In this document: positions 1 through 7,955 of the stretch, one piece after another
How the letters are laid out: every line of letters starts with the position of its first letter
How positions within the stretch are numbered: the stretch's first letter is position 1
Assembly (NCBI RefSeq): GCF_003119195.2
Contig: NZ_CP022255.1
Coordinates: forward strand, 372,001-436,000
Length of the DNA: 64,000 nucleotides
Reading direction: 5' to 3'
Source: Azospirillum baldaniorum
Lineage (GTDB): Bacteria; Pseudomonadota; Alphaproteobacteria; Azospirillales; Azospirillaceae
Notes under the pieces: model-generated
Told to the model about the DNA's origin: nothing
Seen by the model: only the letters and a program-made list of their open reading frames with translations
Databases searched by the model: none
Made by a program: the position numbers and the translations under genes

Positions 1-1
1 C

Positions 2-520
2 GCCGCCGCCATGGGGCTGCGCGTGTTCTTCGCCCTCATCACCACTCAGCTCCTCGCCATCATCGGCCTGACCCTGGCGGGCGGCGTCCTGCTGCTCTGG
101 GTGTGCTGGAAGATGTTCCGCGAGCTGCGCAGCCACGGCGCCGACGAGATCGCCCCCGACGAGGCGATGGACGCGCCCGACCCCTCGGGCACCGTCACCG
201 CCGGTGTGGCGGGCAACGCCGCCGTCGCGGCGGCCGGAGCGACCACCTTTGGTGCTGCCATCTGGCAGATCGTGGTGGCGGACGTGTCGATGTCGCTCGA
301 CAACGTGCTGGCGGTGGCCGGCGCCGCCAAGGAACACCCGACCATCCTGGTGATCGGTCTGGTGCTGTCGGTCGTTCTGATGGGTGCGGCCGCCAACATG
401 ATCGCGCATGTGCTGCACAAGCACCGCTGGATCGGCTGGGTCGGCCTCGCCATCATCTCCTACGTCGCGCTCGACATGATCTGGCGCGGCAGCAACGAAG
501 TCCTCCGCCACATGGCGTGA
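2..520 (+). CDS. TerC/YjbE-family integral membrane protein (5' partial)
   Basis: The reading frame is open from the window edge and ends with TGA at 518-520, so the N-terminus lies outside. The visible part has about four hydrophobic segments: two in the first 35 residues, one after the signature with Asp and MSLDN, one near VLSVVLMG, and a last one near the C-terminus. An acidic Pro/Ala-rich cytoplasmic loop sits between segments two and three. The ADVSMSLDN signature is typical of TerC/YjbE proteins, which are linked to tellurite resistance and metal (manganese) export. The ATG at 11 has no ribosome binding site and follows in-frame Ala codons, so it is not taken as the start. The metal handled cannot be told from the fragment. 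Confidence 0.8.
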   Translation, partial: AAAMGLRVFFALITTQLLAIIGLTLAGGVLLLWVCWKMFRELRSHGADEIAPDEAMDAPDPSGTVTAGVAGNAAVAAAGATTFGAAIWQIVVADVSMSLDNVLAVAGAAKEHPTILVIGLVLSVVLMGAAANMIAHVLHKHRWIGWVGLAIISYVALDMIWRGSNEVLRHMA

Positions 521-568
521 GGACATGGCGTGAGGCCGACCGCCGATCACGGTCGGGCTCGTTGACCG

Positions 569-605
569 GGGGCGCCCGCCGCACCATCACGGTGCCGGGC
601 GCCCC
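569..605. terminator. Hairpin between convergent genes
   Basis: A perfect 10-bp outer stem (GGGGCGCCCG with CGGGCGCCCC) carries an inner 5-bp stem (GCACC with GGTGC), with a CC bulge. It lies between the end of the TerC-like gene and the end of the convergent RidA gene. There is only a weak T-rich tail, so it is a likely bidirectional terminator inferred from position and structure. Confidence 0.6.
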
Positions 606-622
606 TGTTCGTTTGGGAGTGG

Positions 623-970
623 TTAAACGGCCGCCGTCACCACGACCTCGATCAGGATCGACGGGTCGCCCAGGTCGGCGACGCCGATGGTGGCGCGGGC
701 CGGCAGGTCGTCGCCGTTCAGCCACTCCAGCCACGCGGCGTTCATGCCGTCCTTGGCCTTCATGTCGGTGATGAAGAGCTGGGCGGACAGCAGCTTGGTC
801 TTGTCCGTGCCGGCCATGGCGAGCACGGCGTCCAGCTTCCGGCAAATCTGGGCGGTCTGCTCCTGCATGCCGACGCTGACGTCGTCGGCGATGATGCCGC
901 CGAGGAAGGCGATGCCGTTGCTGACGACGACGCGGTGCATGATCTTGGTCTTTTCAACGCGCTTGATCAC
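623..970 (-). CDS. RidA/YjgF family reactive-imine deaminase
   Basis: A 115-residue protein of normal RidA length. It has the VVSNGIAFLGGIIADD strand at the N-terminus, an ARATIGVADL segment carrying the conserved Arg, and an ILIEVVVTA C-terminus. RidA enzymes hydrolyse enamine/imine intermediates released by PLP- or flavin-dependent amine oxidation to ketoacids and ammonia. The start is GTG at 970, with GGGAGAG five bases upstream. It is the last gene of the long minus-strand operon whose upstream members are flavin amine oxidases, which matches an imine-clearing role. A second RidA copy lies at 1842-2204. The family is clear; the physiological substrate is inferred from context. Confidence 0.88.
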   Translation of the reverse strand: MIKRVEKTKIMHRVVVSNGIAFLGGIIADDVSVGMQEQTAQICRKLDAVLAMAGTDKTKLLSAQLFITDMKAKDGMNAAWLEWLNGDDLPARATIGVADLGDPSILIEVVVTAAV

Positions 971-1026
971 GAGAACTCTCCCGGTTTTGGTTGGTATCGG
1001 TACGGTTGTTGGTCAGGGCTTGGTTT

Positions 1027-1806
1027 TCAGGGGGTGACAGTGAAGTCGACGTACTTGGCGGCGATGCGGGCCAGCGTGCCGTCCTGGACGACCGAGGCGA
1101 TGGCGGCGTCGAAGGCGGCCTTGAGGTCCGCGTCCTCCTTGCGCAGGCCGACGCCCACGCCGGGGCCGAACACCTCGGCGTCGACCAGCGGCTTGCCGAC
1201 GAGCTGGAGCGATTTCGAGGCGTCGGCCTTCACCCAGTCGGATGCGGTGGCGCCGGTGGTGATGGCGGCGTCGATGCGCCCGCTCTTCAGGTCGGCCAGC
1301 AGGTTCGACGCGGTGTCGTAGTTCTTCAGCGAGACGGTCTTGCCGAAGTGCTTCTCGACGTAGCGGTAATGGGTGGTCGAGGTCTGGGCGCCGACCGACT
1401 TGCCGGCCAGGGTGGCCTCGGTTCCGTCAATGCCGCCGCCGGTGGCCGCGACGAAATAGGCCGGTACGACCATGTAGGGGGCGGAGAAGGCGATGGCCTT
1501 CGCGCGCTCCGGCGTGATGTTCATGGTCGCCATGATCGCGTCGTAGCGGCGCGACAGCAGGCCGGGGATGATGCCGTCCCAATCCTGGGCGACCAGGGTG
1601 CAGCGCCGCTTAATGCGCTCGCACAGCGCGTTGGCCAGCTCCACCTCCAGCCCGCCGAGCGTGCCGTCGGGAGAGGTCATGTTGAAGGGCGGGTAGGCGC
1701 CCTCCGTCGCGATGCGCAGCGGCGGACCGTCGGCGCGCGAGGCCGTGGGGACGGCCGCCGCGAGGGCGCACAGGCCCATCGCCAGCCCGAGGGCCAGACG
1801 TTTCAT
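1027..1806 (-). CDS. Amino-acid ABC transporter periplasmic binding protein (family 3)
   Basis: A 259-residue precursor with an N-terminal signal peptide (MKRLALGLAMGLCALAA, cleavage near SRADG). The mature start, PPLRIATEGAYPPFN, is followed by GLEVELANALCERI and DWDGIIPGLLSRRYDAIMATM, typical of Lys/Arg/His/octopine-binding proteins. These bind cationic amino acids or opines in the periplasm. The ATG at 1806 is preferred because it begins the signal peptide. No permease or ATPase of this class is adjacent; the nearest are at 11180-12659. It lies between two RidA genes, downstream of the oxidase subunits. Its ligand may be the substrate of those oxidases; that is inference. Confidence 0.85.
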   Translation of the reverse strand: MKRLALGLAMGLCALAAAVPTASRADGPPLRIATEGAYPPFNMTSPDGTLGGLEVELANALCERIKRRCTLVAQDWDGIIPGLLSRRYDAIMATMNITPERAKAIAFSAPYMVVPAYFVAATGGGIDGTEATLAGKSVGAQTSTTHYRYVEKHFGKTVSLKNYDTASNLLADLKSGRIDAAITTGATASDWVKADASKSLQLVGKPLVDAEVFGPGVGVGLRKEDADLKAAFDAAIASVVQDGTLARIAAKYVDFTVTP

Positions 1807-1841
1807 GGAAAACTCCGGTTTGGTAAATCGGTAGGAGCCGA

Positions 1842-2204
1842 TCAGAGGGCGGCGATCACCTGAATCTCGACCAGCAGGTCTGGGTCGGCGAGCTTGGCCT
1901 CGACGGTCGCGCGGGCCGGGGCGTTGGCGCGATCCACCCAGGCGTCCCAGGCGGCGTTCATCGCCGCGAAGCCGGCCATGTCGGCGAGATAGACGGTGGC
2001 GGTGAGCAGCCGGCTCTTGTCCGTGCCGGCGCGCTCCAGCAGAACGTCGATCTGGCGCAGCACGTCGCGGGTCTGCGCCGGCACGTCGTGGGTCACGCCG
2101 CCCATGGCCTCGAAATCGGCGATCTGGCCGCACAGATAGACGGTGCCGTTATGAACGACCATCTCGCTCATCCGCGGGCCGCAATCGAAACGCTGAATCG
2201 TCAA
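1842..2204 (-). CDS. RidA/YjgF family protein, TTG start
   Basis: A 120-residue RidA-type protein with MVVHNGTVYLCGQIAD, the ARATVEAKLADPDLLVEIQVIAAL end and an AGTDKSRLLTATVYLAD core. The TTG at 2204 is chosen as start because AGGAG lies eight bases upstream and the reading begins at the usual RidA N-terminus (LTIQRFDCGPRMSE). The first ATG (2171) would remove the first beta strand. The family removes imines and enamines formed by amino-acid oxidation. It sits directly after the DAO-type flavoprotein at 2243-3370. Identity with the second RidA (623-970) looks moderate, so the two are paralogues and not a recent duplication. Confidence 0.87.
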   Translation of the reverse strand: MTIQRFDCGPRMSEMVVHNGTVYLCGQIADFEAMGGVTHDVPAQTRDVLRQIDVLLERAGTDKSRLLTATVYLADMAGFAAMNAAWDAWVDRANAPARATVEAKLADPDLLVEIQVIAAL

Positions 2205-2242
2205 AACGTGGGTCTCCTGAAAAGGCCGCTCCGCCGGAGCGG

Positions 2243-3370
2243 TCACGCGGCGGCCGCTGTGTGGCGGAATCGCTGGATGCGGAAGGCGTCGATGGGCAGG
2301 TCGGTCGCCCCGCGGGTGATCAGGTCGGCGGTGATCCGCCCGACGATCGGGCCGAGCTGGAAGCCGTGGGCGGAGAAACCGAAGGCGTGGAACACCCCTT
2401 CCTCCGTGCCGCTGGGGCCGATCACCGGGATGTCGTCGGGCATCCGCGCCTCGATCCCCGCCCAGGCGCGGACGATGGTGGCGCTGCGCATGATCGGGAA
2501 CAGGTCCCACACCGTGCGGGCGTTGGTGGTGACGTTGGCGAAGTCCAGATCCGTCCGGTTCTCGTCGCGGTAGGCGCGGCCCAGCAGCCCGCCGCCGATC
2601 AGCACCGTCCCATTGGGAAACTGCTTGAAGGACAGGGTGCGGCCCGTCGCCCCGACCACCGGCTTGAGGAAGGGGGGCACGCGGGCGGTGATCATCAGCA
2701 TGGGCGCGATGACCTCCAGCGGCACCGGCTCGCCGAGCTGGGCGGCCAGCCGGTCGGCCCAGGCCCCGGCGCAGTTGACCAGCACCGGCGCCTCGTGCGC
2801 GGCGCCGTCCGCCGTCTCCACCCGCCAGTTGCGGCCCGAGCGGGCGACCCGCGCCACCGCCGCCCCTTCGTGGAAGCGGGCGCCCAGGCTCTCCGCCTTG
2901 CGCTTGAAGGCGAAGGTCGTGCGGTAGGGGATGGCCGCCCCGTCGCGGCGCGACACCAGCGCGCCGAGGCAATGCTCCGCGATGGACGGGACGAGGCGGC
3001 GCAGCTCCGCCTGATCCACCACCTCCTCGTGCGTGAAGCCGAGTGCGGCGAGCTGGGCCGCCCGGTCCCGGCAGGAGTCCAGCTCCGCCTCGGTCTCGGC
3101 GACCTTGAGCTGGCCGTGGCTTTCGAAGCCGCAATCGTCGTCCACGAGGTCGCGGATGCCGTGCCACAGCGCCATGGAGGCGACGGACAGCGGCACCTCC
3201 GCGGCATGGCGGCCGAGCTGGCGCACCCCGCCGGCGTTCACGCCGGAGGCGTGGCGGCCGATGTGGTCCTTCTCCAGCACCAGCGCCCGGACCCCGCGCA
3301 TGGCGAGGTGCAGCGCGGTGGAGCAGCCGTGCAGGCCACCCCCGACGACGATGACGTCCGGCTCCGACAT
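2243..3370 (-). CDS. FAD-dependent DAO-family oxidoreductase
   Basis: A 375-residue flavoprotein. It starts with the dinucleotide-binding motif VIVVGGGLHGCSTALHLA, continues with the ADP-binding strand RALVLEKDHIG, and carries GVNAGGVRQLGRH, where flavin contacts usually lie. The C-terminal DAO signature is IPVIGPSGTEEGVFHAFGFSAHGF. Such enzymes oxidise glycine, sarcosine, D-amino acids or opines to imines. The ATG at 3370 is preceded by GGGGGA. It is 18 bases downstream of the BFD-type flavoprotein gene and so belongs to the same operon. It is the second DAO-type subunit of the cluster (the other is at 5081-6214), which suggests either two substrates or two beta-type subunits. Confidence 0.85.
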   Translation of the reverse strand: MSEPDVIVVGGGLHGCSTALHLAMRGVRALVLEKDHIGRHASGVNAGGVRQLGRHAAEVPLSVASMALWHGIRDLVDDDCGFESHGQLKVAETEAELDSCRDRAAQLAALGFTHEEVVDQAELRRLVPSIAEHCLGALVSRRDGAAIPYRTTFAFKRKAESLGARFHEGAAVARVARSGRNWRVETADGAAHEAPVLVNCAGAWADRLAAQLGEPVPLEVIAPMLMITARVPPFLKPVVGATGRTLSFKQFPNGTVLIGGGLLGRAYRDENRTDLDFANVTTNARTVWDLFPIMRSATIVRAWAGIEARMPDDIPVIGPSGTEEGVFHAFGFSAHGFQLGPIVGRITADLITRGATDLPIDAFRIQRFRHTAAAA

Positions 3371-3388
3371 GGCGTCCCCCCTGCCCCG

Positions 3389-4807
3389 TCAGTGGTGCAT
3401 CACGGCGGCCACCTCGTCCTCGGCCTTGGGCAGCGAGGCGAGTTCGGCCAGCGTGATCGGCTTCACCGGCGGGCGCAGCCGGTAATAGCCGACCTCCGCC
3501 GGGGAGACGCCGCGGGCGTCGGCGATGACCTCGACCACGGTTGGGCCGCACAGCCGCCCCTGGCACGGCCCCATGCCGCAGCGCAGGAAGGACTTGGTCT
3601 GGTTCGGCCCGCTGACGCCCAGCTTCACGGCGTCGCGCACCTGCCCCGCCGTCACCTCCTCGCAACGGCAGACGATGGTGTCGTCGGCGGGGACACGGAA
3701 ATCCTTGCCCGGCCGGTAGAGCGCGTCGAGGAAGTCGCGGCCGCGCAGCGCCCGGTCCAGCGCCTCACGGTGGGGGGCGGCGTCGCGGTCGCGGGTGGCG
3801 CGGTCGATGGCGCCCAGCCGGTGCAGGGTGTCCAGCGCCGTCAGCCGGCCGCGGTGCTCCGCCGCCAGCGCGCCGCCGATGCCGGCCCCATCGCCAGCGA
3901 TGGAGACTCCCTCCACCGACGTGGCGCCCCAGCCGTCGACGTCCGGCACCCAGCAGCGCTGCGCCTCGTCCCAGGACTGGGCGCAGCCGATGGCGTTGGC
4001 GAGGTTGATGTTGGGGATCACCCCGTGGTGCAGGAGGAGCGTGTCGGCCGGAAGGCGCTGCTCGGCGCCGTTCCCCTGGCGATAAACGACCGTCTGCACC
4101 CGCCCGTCACCCTCGGCGCGCAGGGCGGAGACGTTGCCGATCACCTTGACCTTGCGCCGGACCTCCAGCAGCAGCTTCAGCCCCTTGCCGACATAGCCGG
4201 AGCGGGCGAAGGCCGGCAGGAGCGGCATGGCCTGACGCCAGTTCTCCCGCGGCGTGGTGTCGAGGATCGCGTCGATGCGCGCGCCGGCCCGCAGATACTG
4301 CCAGGCGAGCAGCCAGAGCAGCGGCCCGGTGCCGGCCATGACCACGTTGCCCGAGGCGACGAGGCCGGAGGTCTTGAGCAGGATCTGCGCCGCTCCCGCC
4401 CCCATCACGCCCGGCAGCGTCCAGCCGGGAACCGGGAAGGGCCGCTCCAGCGCGCCGGTCGCCAGGATGACGTGCCGCGCCGGCAGGATTCGCGCCGCAC
4501 CGTCGCGCGACAGGCCGATGTCGAGCGTGCGCGAGACGCTCCACACCGCCGCACCGGGCAGATAGTCGGCGCCGCTGTCGCGGAACGGCCCGACCAGATC
4601 GGCGCCGTGCCAGTAGTCGGTCCCGAGGACGCTGGGATTCCTCACCGGCGAGCGGGTGATGGCGCGGTAGATCTGGCCGCCGGGAGCCGCCTGCTCGTCG
4701 AGCAGGACGGTGGACAGGCCGCGCTGGGCGGCCAGCGTGGCGGCGGCGAGGCCGGCCGGGCCGGCGCCGATCACCGCCAGATCGTAACGAGGCTTCAGGT
4801 CGGTCAC
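3389..4807 (-). CDS. Opine oxidase/D-hydroxyproline dehydrogenase-type FAD and [2Fe-2S] subunit A
   Basis: A 472-residue protein with an N-terminal FAD motif (LAVIGAGPAGLAAATLA), the GGQIYR signature of this subunit class, a second dinucleotide fold around VVMAGTGPLLWLLA, and a C-terminal BFD-like [2Fe-2S] domain. The latter has CRCEEVT followed by CGMGPCQGRLCG, giving four or more cysteines. In known complexes this alpha subunit passes electrons from the DAO-type beta subunit. The start is a GTG at 4807 whose GTGA overlaps the stop of the ferredoxin-like gene, which indicates translational coupling. Neighbours encode the small 2Fe-2S subunit and the DAO subunit, so a three-subunit amine or opine dehydrogenase is likely. 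The substrate is not visible from sequence. Confidence 0.87.
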   Translation of the reverse strand: MTDLKPRYDLAVIGAGPAGLAAATLAAQRGLSTVLLDEQAAPGGQIYRAITRSPVRNPSVLGTDYWHGADLVGPFRDSGADYLPGAAVWSVSRTLDIGLSRDGAARILPARHVILATGALERPFPVPGWTLPGVMGAGAAQILLKTSGLVASGNVVMAGTGPLLWLLAWQYLRAGARIDAILDTTPRENWRQAMPLLPAFARSGYVGKGLKLLLEVRRKVKVIGNVSALRAEGDGRVQTVVYRQGNGAEQRLPADTLLLHHGVIPNINLANAIGCAQSWDEAQRCWVPDVDGWGATSVEGVSIAGDGAGIGGALAAEHRGRLTALDTLHRLGAIDRATRDRDAAPHREALDRALRGRDFLDALYRPGKDFRVPADDTIVCRCEEVTAGQVRDAVKLGVSGPNQTKSFLRCGMGPCQGRLCGPTVVEVIADARGVSPAEVGYYRLRPPVKPITLAELASLPKAEDEVAAVMHH

Positions 4808-5100
4808 CGCTCGATCTCCCGCTTGCCGTTCTGGGTCTCCACCCGCATGCCGGGGCGGACGCGGATCTGGCAGCCCTGCTGGTTTCCGGTGCCGTCGATG
4901 GTCACCAGACAGTCGAAGCACACGCCCATCATGCAGTAGGGGCCGCGCGGGGCGCCGGACACCGGGGTGGTCCGGCAGGCGCCGACCCCGTTGGCGATCA
5001 GGGCGGCGGCGACGCTGTCGCCGGACAGCGCCTCGGCCGGGCGGCCGTCGATGGTGAAGGAGACGCGCTCTCCGCCCGCGTCAGGCAACCGCTGGAACAT
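4804..5100 (-). CDS. Small [2Fe-2S] ferredoxin-like subunit (opine oxidase gamma type)
   Basis: A 98-residue protein with a SoxA/HcnA-like fold. It has the VSFTIDGRPAEALSGDSVAAALIANG N-terminal region, then ACRTTPVSGAPRGPYCMMG, the CMMGVCFDC cysteine cluster and a final cysteine in GNQQGCQIRV. These cysteines match a plant-type [2Fe-2S] site. Proteins of this length form the gamma subunit of D-hydroxyproline dehydrogenase-like and opine oxidase complexes. Its 3' end overlaps the start of subunit A by four bases. Its 5' end overlaps the upstream DAO subunit gene by about 20 bases, so the three are tightly coupled. Confidence 0.87.
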   Translation of the reverse strand: MFQRLPDAGGERVSFTIDGRPAEALSGDSVAAALIANGVGACRTTPVSGAPRGPYCMMGVCFDCLVTIDGTGNQQGCQIRVRPGMRVETQNGKREIER

Positions 5101-6214
5101 GGAACCTCCGGGCGCTGAAGGCCGAGAATTCGTCGGGCAGGGTGCCGGCGGCGATGTGCGGCGCCAGCGCCAGCGCGTGGTTGGCGGCGAGCGTCACGCC
5201 GCTGTGGCAGGTGGCGACGAAGGCGCCGGGCATGGTGGTGGACTGCTCGTAGATCGGGAAGCCGTCCGGGGTCAGCACGCGCAGCGCCGCCCAGGTCCGC
5301 ACCACGTTCAGCTTGCCGAGCAGCGGGAAGATGCGCAGCGCGCGGTCGGCGATGGTCGAGGTGACGCCGTTGCGCACCGTGGTGTCGAGCCCGGCATCCT
5401 CGAAGCTGTCGCCGATCATCACGCCGCCCTCGTCGGTCTGGCGGATGAAACCGACAGGAAACTTCAGGAAGGGGGCGGTCTTCTCCGTCACGATGATGTG
5501 GCCGCGCTCCGGCCGTACCGGGGCGTCGAGCCCGACCATCGGGGCCAGCCGGCGCGCGTCGTGCCCGGCGGCGATGACCACCTTGCCCGACCGCACCTCG
5601 TCCCCCGAGGCGGTGACCATGCGGAACCCGCCGTCGCGCGGCTCGATCCGCTCCACCCGGTGGTGCGGACGGTAGGACATGCCGGACCGGACCATCCCGG
5701 TGTGCAGCGCGCGCAGCAGCTTCAGCGAGTTGCAATGACCGTCGAGCGGGCAGTAGCTCGCCCCGACCACGTCCTTGCCGATGAAGGGCATCTCCTTCGC
5801 CACGGCGGCGCGGTCCATCATCTCGTAGTCGTAGCGGACGACGTTCGGCTGGTTGTGCAGGCGGCGGAGCTGGCCGGCGCGCCGCTCCATCTCCTCCTCC
5901 GACAGCAGGGGCAGGAAACCGCCCGGCCGGCGGTAGCACACGTCGATCCCGGTCTGCTCCTGAAGCCGCTCGGCGAAGCCGGTCCAGGTGTCGGAGGACA
6001 TCTTGGTCCAGCCGGCGTATTCCGGTAGGCCCAGCCCCTTGCCCTGCACCCAGACCAGGGCGAAGTTGCCGCGCGACGGGCGGACGGCCACGTCCCCCTC
6101 GTCAAGGACGGCGACCGTCTGCCCCTGCTGGGCGAGGCCCCAGGCGATGGCCGACCCGACCAGCCCGCCGCCGATCACGGCGACGTCGCAGTCGGACCTC
6201 GTTCTCTCGGTCAT
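5081..6214 (-). CDS. FAD-dependent DAO-family subunit B (opine/D-hydroxyproline dehydrogenase type)
   Basis: A 377-residue flavoprotein. It starts with CDVAVIGGGLVGSAIAWGLAQ and has the NFALVWVQGKG segment characteristic of opine oxidase/hydroxyproline dehydrogenase beta subunits. It ends with the DAO-like GAFVATCHSGVTLAANHALALAPHIA motif. The ATG at 6214 is used because AGGAG lies 11 bases upstream. A GTG at 6226 overlapping the permease stop would sit directly on that AGGAG. It is the catalytic subunit that oxidises the C-N bond of the substrate, inferred from homology to the family. It directly follows the ABC permease, so import and oxidation are co-transcribed. Confidence 0.87.
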   Translation of the reverse strand: MTERTRSDCDVAVIGGGLVGSAIAWGLAQQGQTVAVLDEGDVAVRPSRGNFALVWVQGKGLGLPEYAGWTKMSSDTWTGFAERLQEQTGIDVCYRRPGGFLPLLSEEEMERRAGQLRRLHNQPNVVRYDYEMMDRAAVAKEMPFIGKDVVGASYCPLDGHCNSLKLLRALHTGMVRSGMSYRPHHRVERIEPRDGGFRMVTASGDEVRSGKVVIAAGHDARRLAPMVGLDAPVRPERGHIIVTEKTAPFLKFPVGFIRQTDEGGVMIGDSFEDAGLDTTVRNGVTSTIADRALRIFPLLGKLNVVRTWAALRVLTPDGFPIYEQSTTMPGAFVATCHSGVTLAANHALALAPHIAAGTLPDEFSAFSARRFHVPAVA

Positions 6215-6222
6215 GGTGACGC

Positions 6223-7023
6223 TCACTCCTGTCCGCGGCCGACCAGCAGCCTCTCAAGTCCGTAGAGCCGGTCGAGCACCAGCATCGCCGCCACCGTCAT
6301 GAAGATCAGCGAGGCGGACACCGCGGCGACCAGCGGGTCGATGTTGTCCTGGATGTAGAGGAAGAGACGCACCGGCAGCGTCGTCGTCTCGGGCGAGGCG
6401 ATGAAGACGGTCATCGTCACCTCGTCGAAACTGTTGATGAAGGCCAGCACCCAGCCGCTCGCCACGCCCGGCAGGATCAGCGGCAGCGTCACCCGCCGGA
6501 AGGTCGTCCAGGAGGTGGCGCCGAGCGAGGCCGCGGCGTTCTCGATGGAGCGGTCCATGCCGGTGGAGGCCGCCAGGATCAGCCGCAGCGCGAAGGGCAG
6601 GATGATGACCACATGGCTCAGCACCAGCCCGGCGAAGGTGCCGCCCAGCCCGATCTGCGTGAAGAAGCGCAGGAAGGCGATGCCCAGCACGATGTGCGGC
6701 ACCATCAGCGGCGACAGGAACAGCGCGGTGATCGCCTCGCGCCCGCGGAACTGGTGGCGGGCGATGGCCAGCGCCGCCGGGACCGAGAAGGCCACCGCGA
6801 TGGTGGAACTGACCGCCCCCAGCAGCAGGCTGTCGCGGAAGGCCCGCGCGAATTCCGGGTTGTCGCCGATGGCCTTGAACCAGCGCAGCGACAGCCCCTC
6901 GGTCGGCAGCGACAGATAGCCCTGCGAGGTGAAGGCGACCACGCAGACCACCAGGATCGGCGCCAGCAGGAAGGCCAGGAACAGCGTGTGGAAGACCAGG
7001 GCGACGGGGCCGTTGCGGTTCAT
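6223..7023 (-). CDS. ABC transporter permease, spermidine/putrescine (PotC) type
   Basis: A 266-residue membrane protein with about six transmembrane segments. The EAA loop is visible as ENAAASLGATSWTTFRRVTLPLILPG, typical of PotC/YdcV permeases. The ATG at 7023 overlaps the stop of the upstream permease (ATGA). With the second permease, the ATPase at 7952 and the binding protein at 9063 it forms a complete importer of the polyamine/opine/iron class. Genetic linkage to the oxidase subunits suggests it imports their substrate, such as an opine-like or cyclic amino acid derivative; this is inference. Confidence 0.9.
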   Translation of the reverse strand: MNRNGPVALVFHTLFLAFLLAPILVVCVVAFTSQGYLSLPTEGLSLRWFKAIGDNPEFARAFRDSLLLGAVSSTIAVAFSVPAALAIARHQFRGREAITALFLSPLMVPHIVLGIAFLRFFTQIGLGGTFAGLVLSHVVIILPFALRLILAASTGMDRSIENAAASLGATSWTTFRRVTLPLILPGVASGWVLAFINSFDEVTMTVFIASPETTTLPVRLFLYIQDNIDPLVAAVSASLIFMTVAAMLVLDRLYGLERLLVGRGQE

Positions 7024-7955
7024 TCGAACACCTGCTTGTAGCGACGTTCGACCAGCCGGTTGCAGCCGACGATGATCACGATGTTGGCGAGCAGCAGAAG
7101 GATCGCGATGGCGGCGCCCAGCGGCCAGTTCAGCGTGTTCAGAAACTCGTCGTAGGCCAGCGTCGCCGCCACCTTCAACCGCCGCCCGCCGATGATCGCC
7201 GGGGTGGCGAAGGCACTTGCGGCCAGCGCGAAGACGATGATCGAACCCGACAGGATGCCCGGCACCACCTGCGGCAGCACCACGCGGCGCAGCACCGTGA
7301 AGGGCTTGGCCCCCAGCGACAGCGCGGCATTCTCGACCTGCGGGTCGAGCCGCTGCAGCGACGCCCAGACCGACAGCACCATGAAGGGCACCAGCACGTG
7401 GGTCAGCGCGATGATGACGCCGGTCTCGGTGTACATGAACTCGATCGGCGTCGCGATCAGCCCAACCGCCATCAGCGCCGTGTTGATGATGCCGGTGGAG
7501 CCGAACAGCAGCGCCCAGCCGAGCGTGCGTGACACCACCGAGATCAGCAGCGGCCCCAGGACGACCAGCAGGCACAGGCCGCGCCAGGGCGACCGCATGC
7601 GGCGCAGGATGTAGGCCTCCGGCGCGCCGAGCACGGCGCAGAGCAGGGTCACCACCACAGCGATGCGGAAGGTGCGCAGGAAGATTTCGTGGAAATAGTC
7701 GTCGGTGACGATGTCGATGTAGTTGCCGAGCTGCCAGACGTCCTGGATGCCCGTGTAGAATCCGAAGCTGTTCAGCGACAGCAGCCCGGTCATGACCAGC
7801 GGCACCAGCAGCAGCACCGCGAACAGAGCCAGCGCCGGCAGGCTGAGCAGGTAGGGCGCCAGCGGACGCCGCTCCGGCCGCGGCGGCGGGGCATCGGCCG
7901 CCGTATCCGTGTCCGGGGAGTCGATCAGTGATTTGTGAGCGTCCACGGCGGTCAT
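7020..7955 (-). CDS. ABC transporter permease, PotB type
   Basis: A 311-residue membrane protein with a soluble, charged N-terminal tail of about 40 residues followed by six hydrophobic segments. The EAA loop reads ENAALSLGAKPFTVLRRVVLPQVVPG. It pairs with the permease at 6223-7023 to make the heterodimeric channel. Its ATG overlaps the TGA of the ATPase gene by ATGA, and its own stop overlaps the next start, so all three genes are translationally coupled. The polar tail before the first membrane segment is common in PotB/YdcU proteins. Confidence 0.9.
   Translation of the reverse strand: MTAVDAHKSLIDSPDTDTAADAPPPRPERRPLAPYLLSLPALALFAVLLLVPLVMTGLLSLNSFGFYTGIQDVWQLGNYIDIVTDDYFHEIFLRTFRIAVVVTLLCAVLGAPEAYILRRMRSPWRGLCLLVVLGPLLISVVSRTLGWALLFGSTGIINTALMAVGLIATPIEFMYTETGVIIALTHVLVPFMVLSVWASLQRLDPQVENAALSLGAKPFTVLRRVVLPQVVPGILSGSIIVFALAASAFATPAIIGGRRLKVAATLAYDEFLNTLNWPLGAAIAILLLLANIVIIVGCNRLVERRYKQVFE

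Noticed and set aside
2261-4939. 892-codon open frame on the plus strand over the flavoprotein genes
   Set aside because: It is antisense to three clearly homologous oxidoreductase genes, its product is low-complexity Gly/Arg/Asp/His-rich, and such frames are expected in DNA with this GC content.
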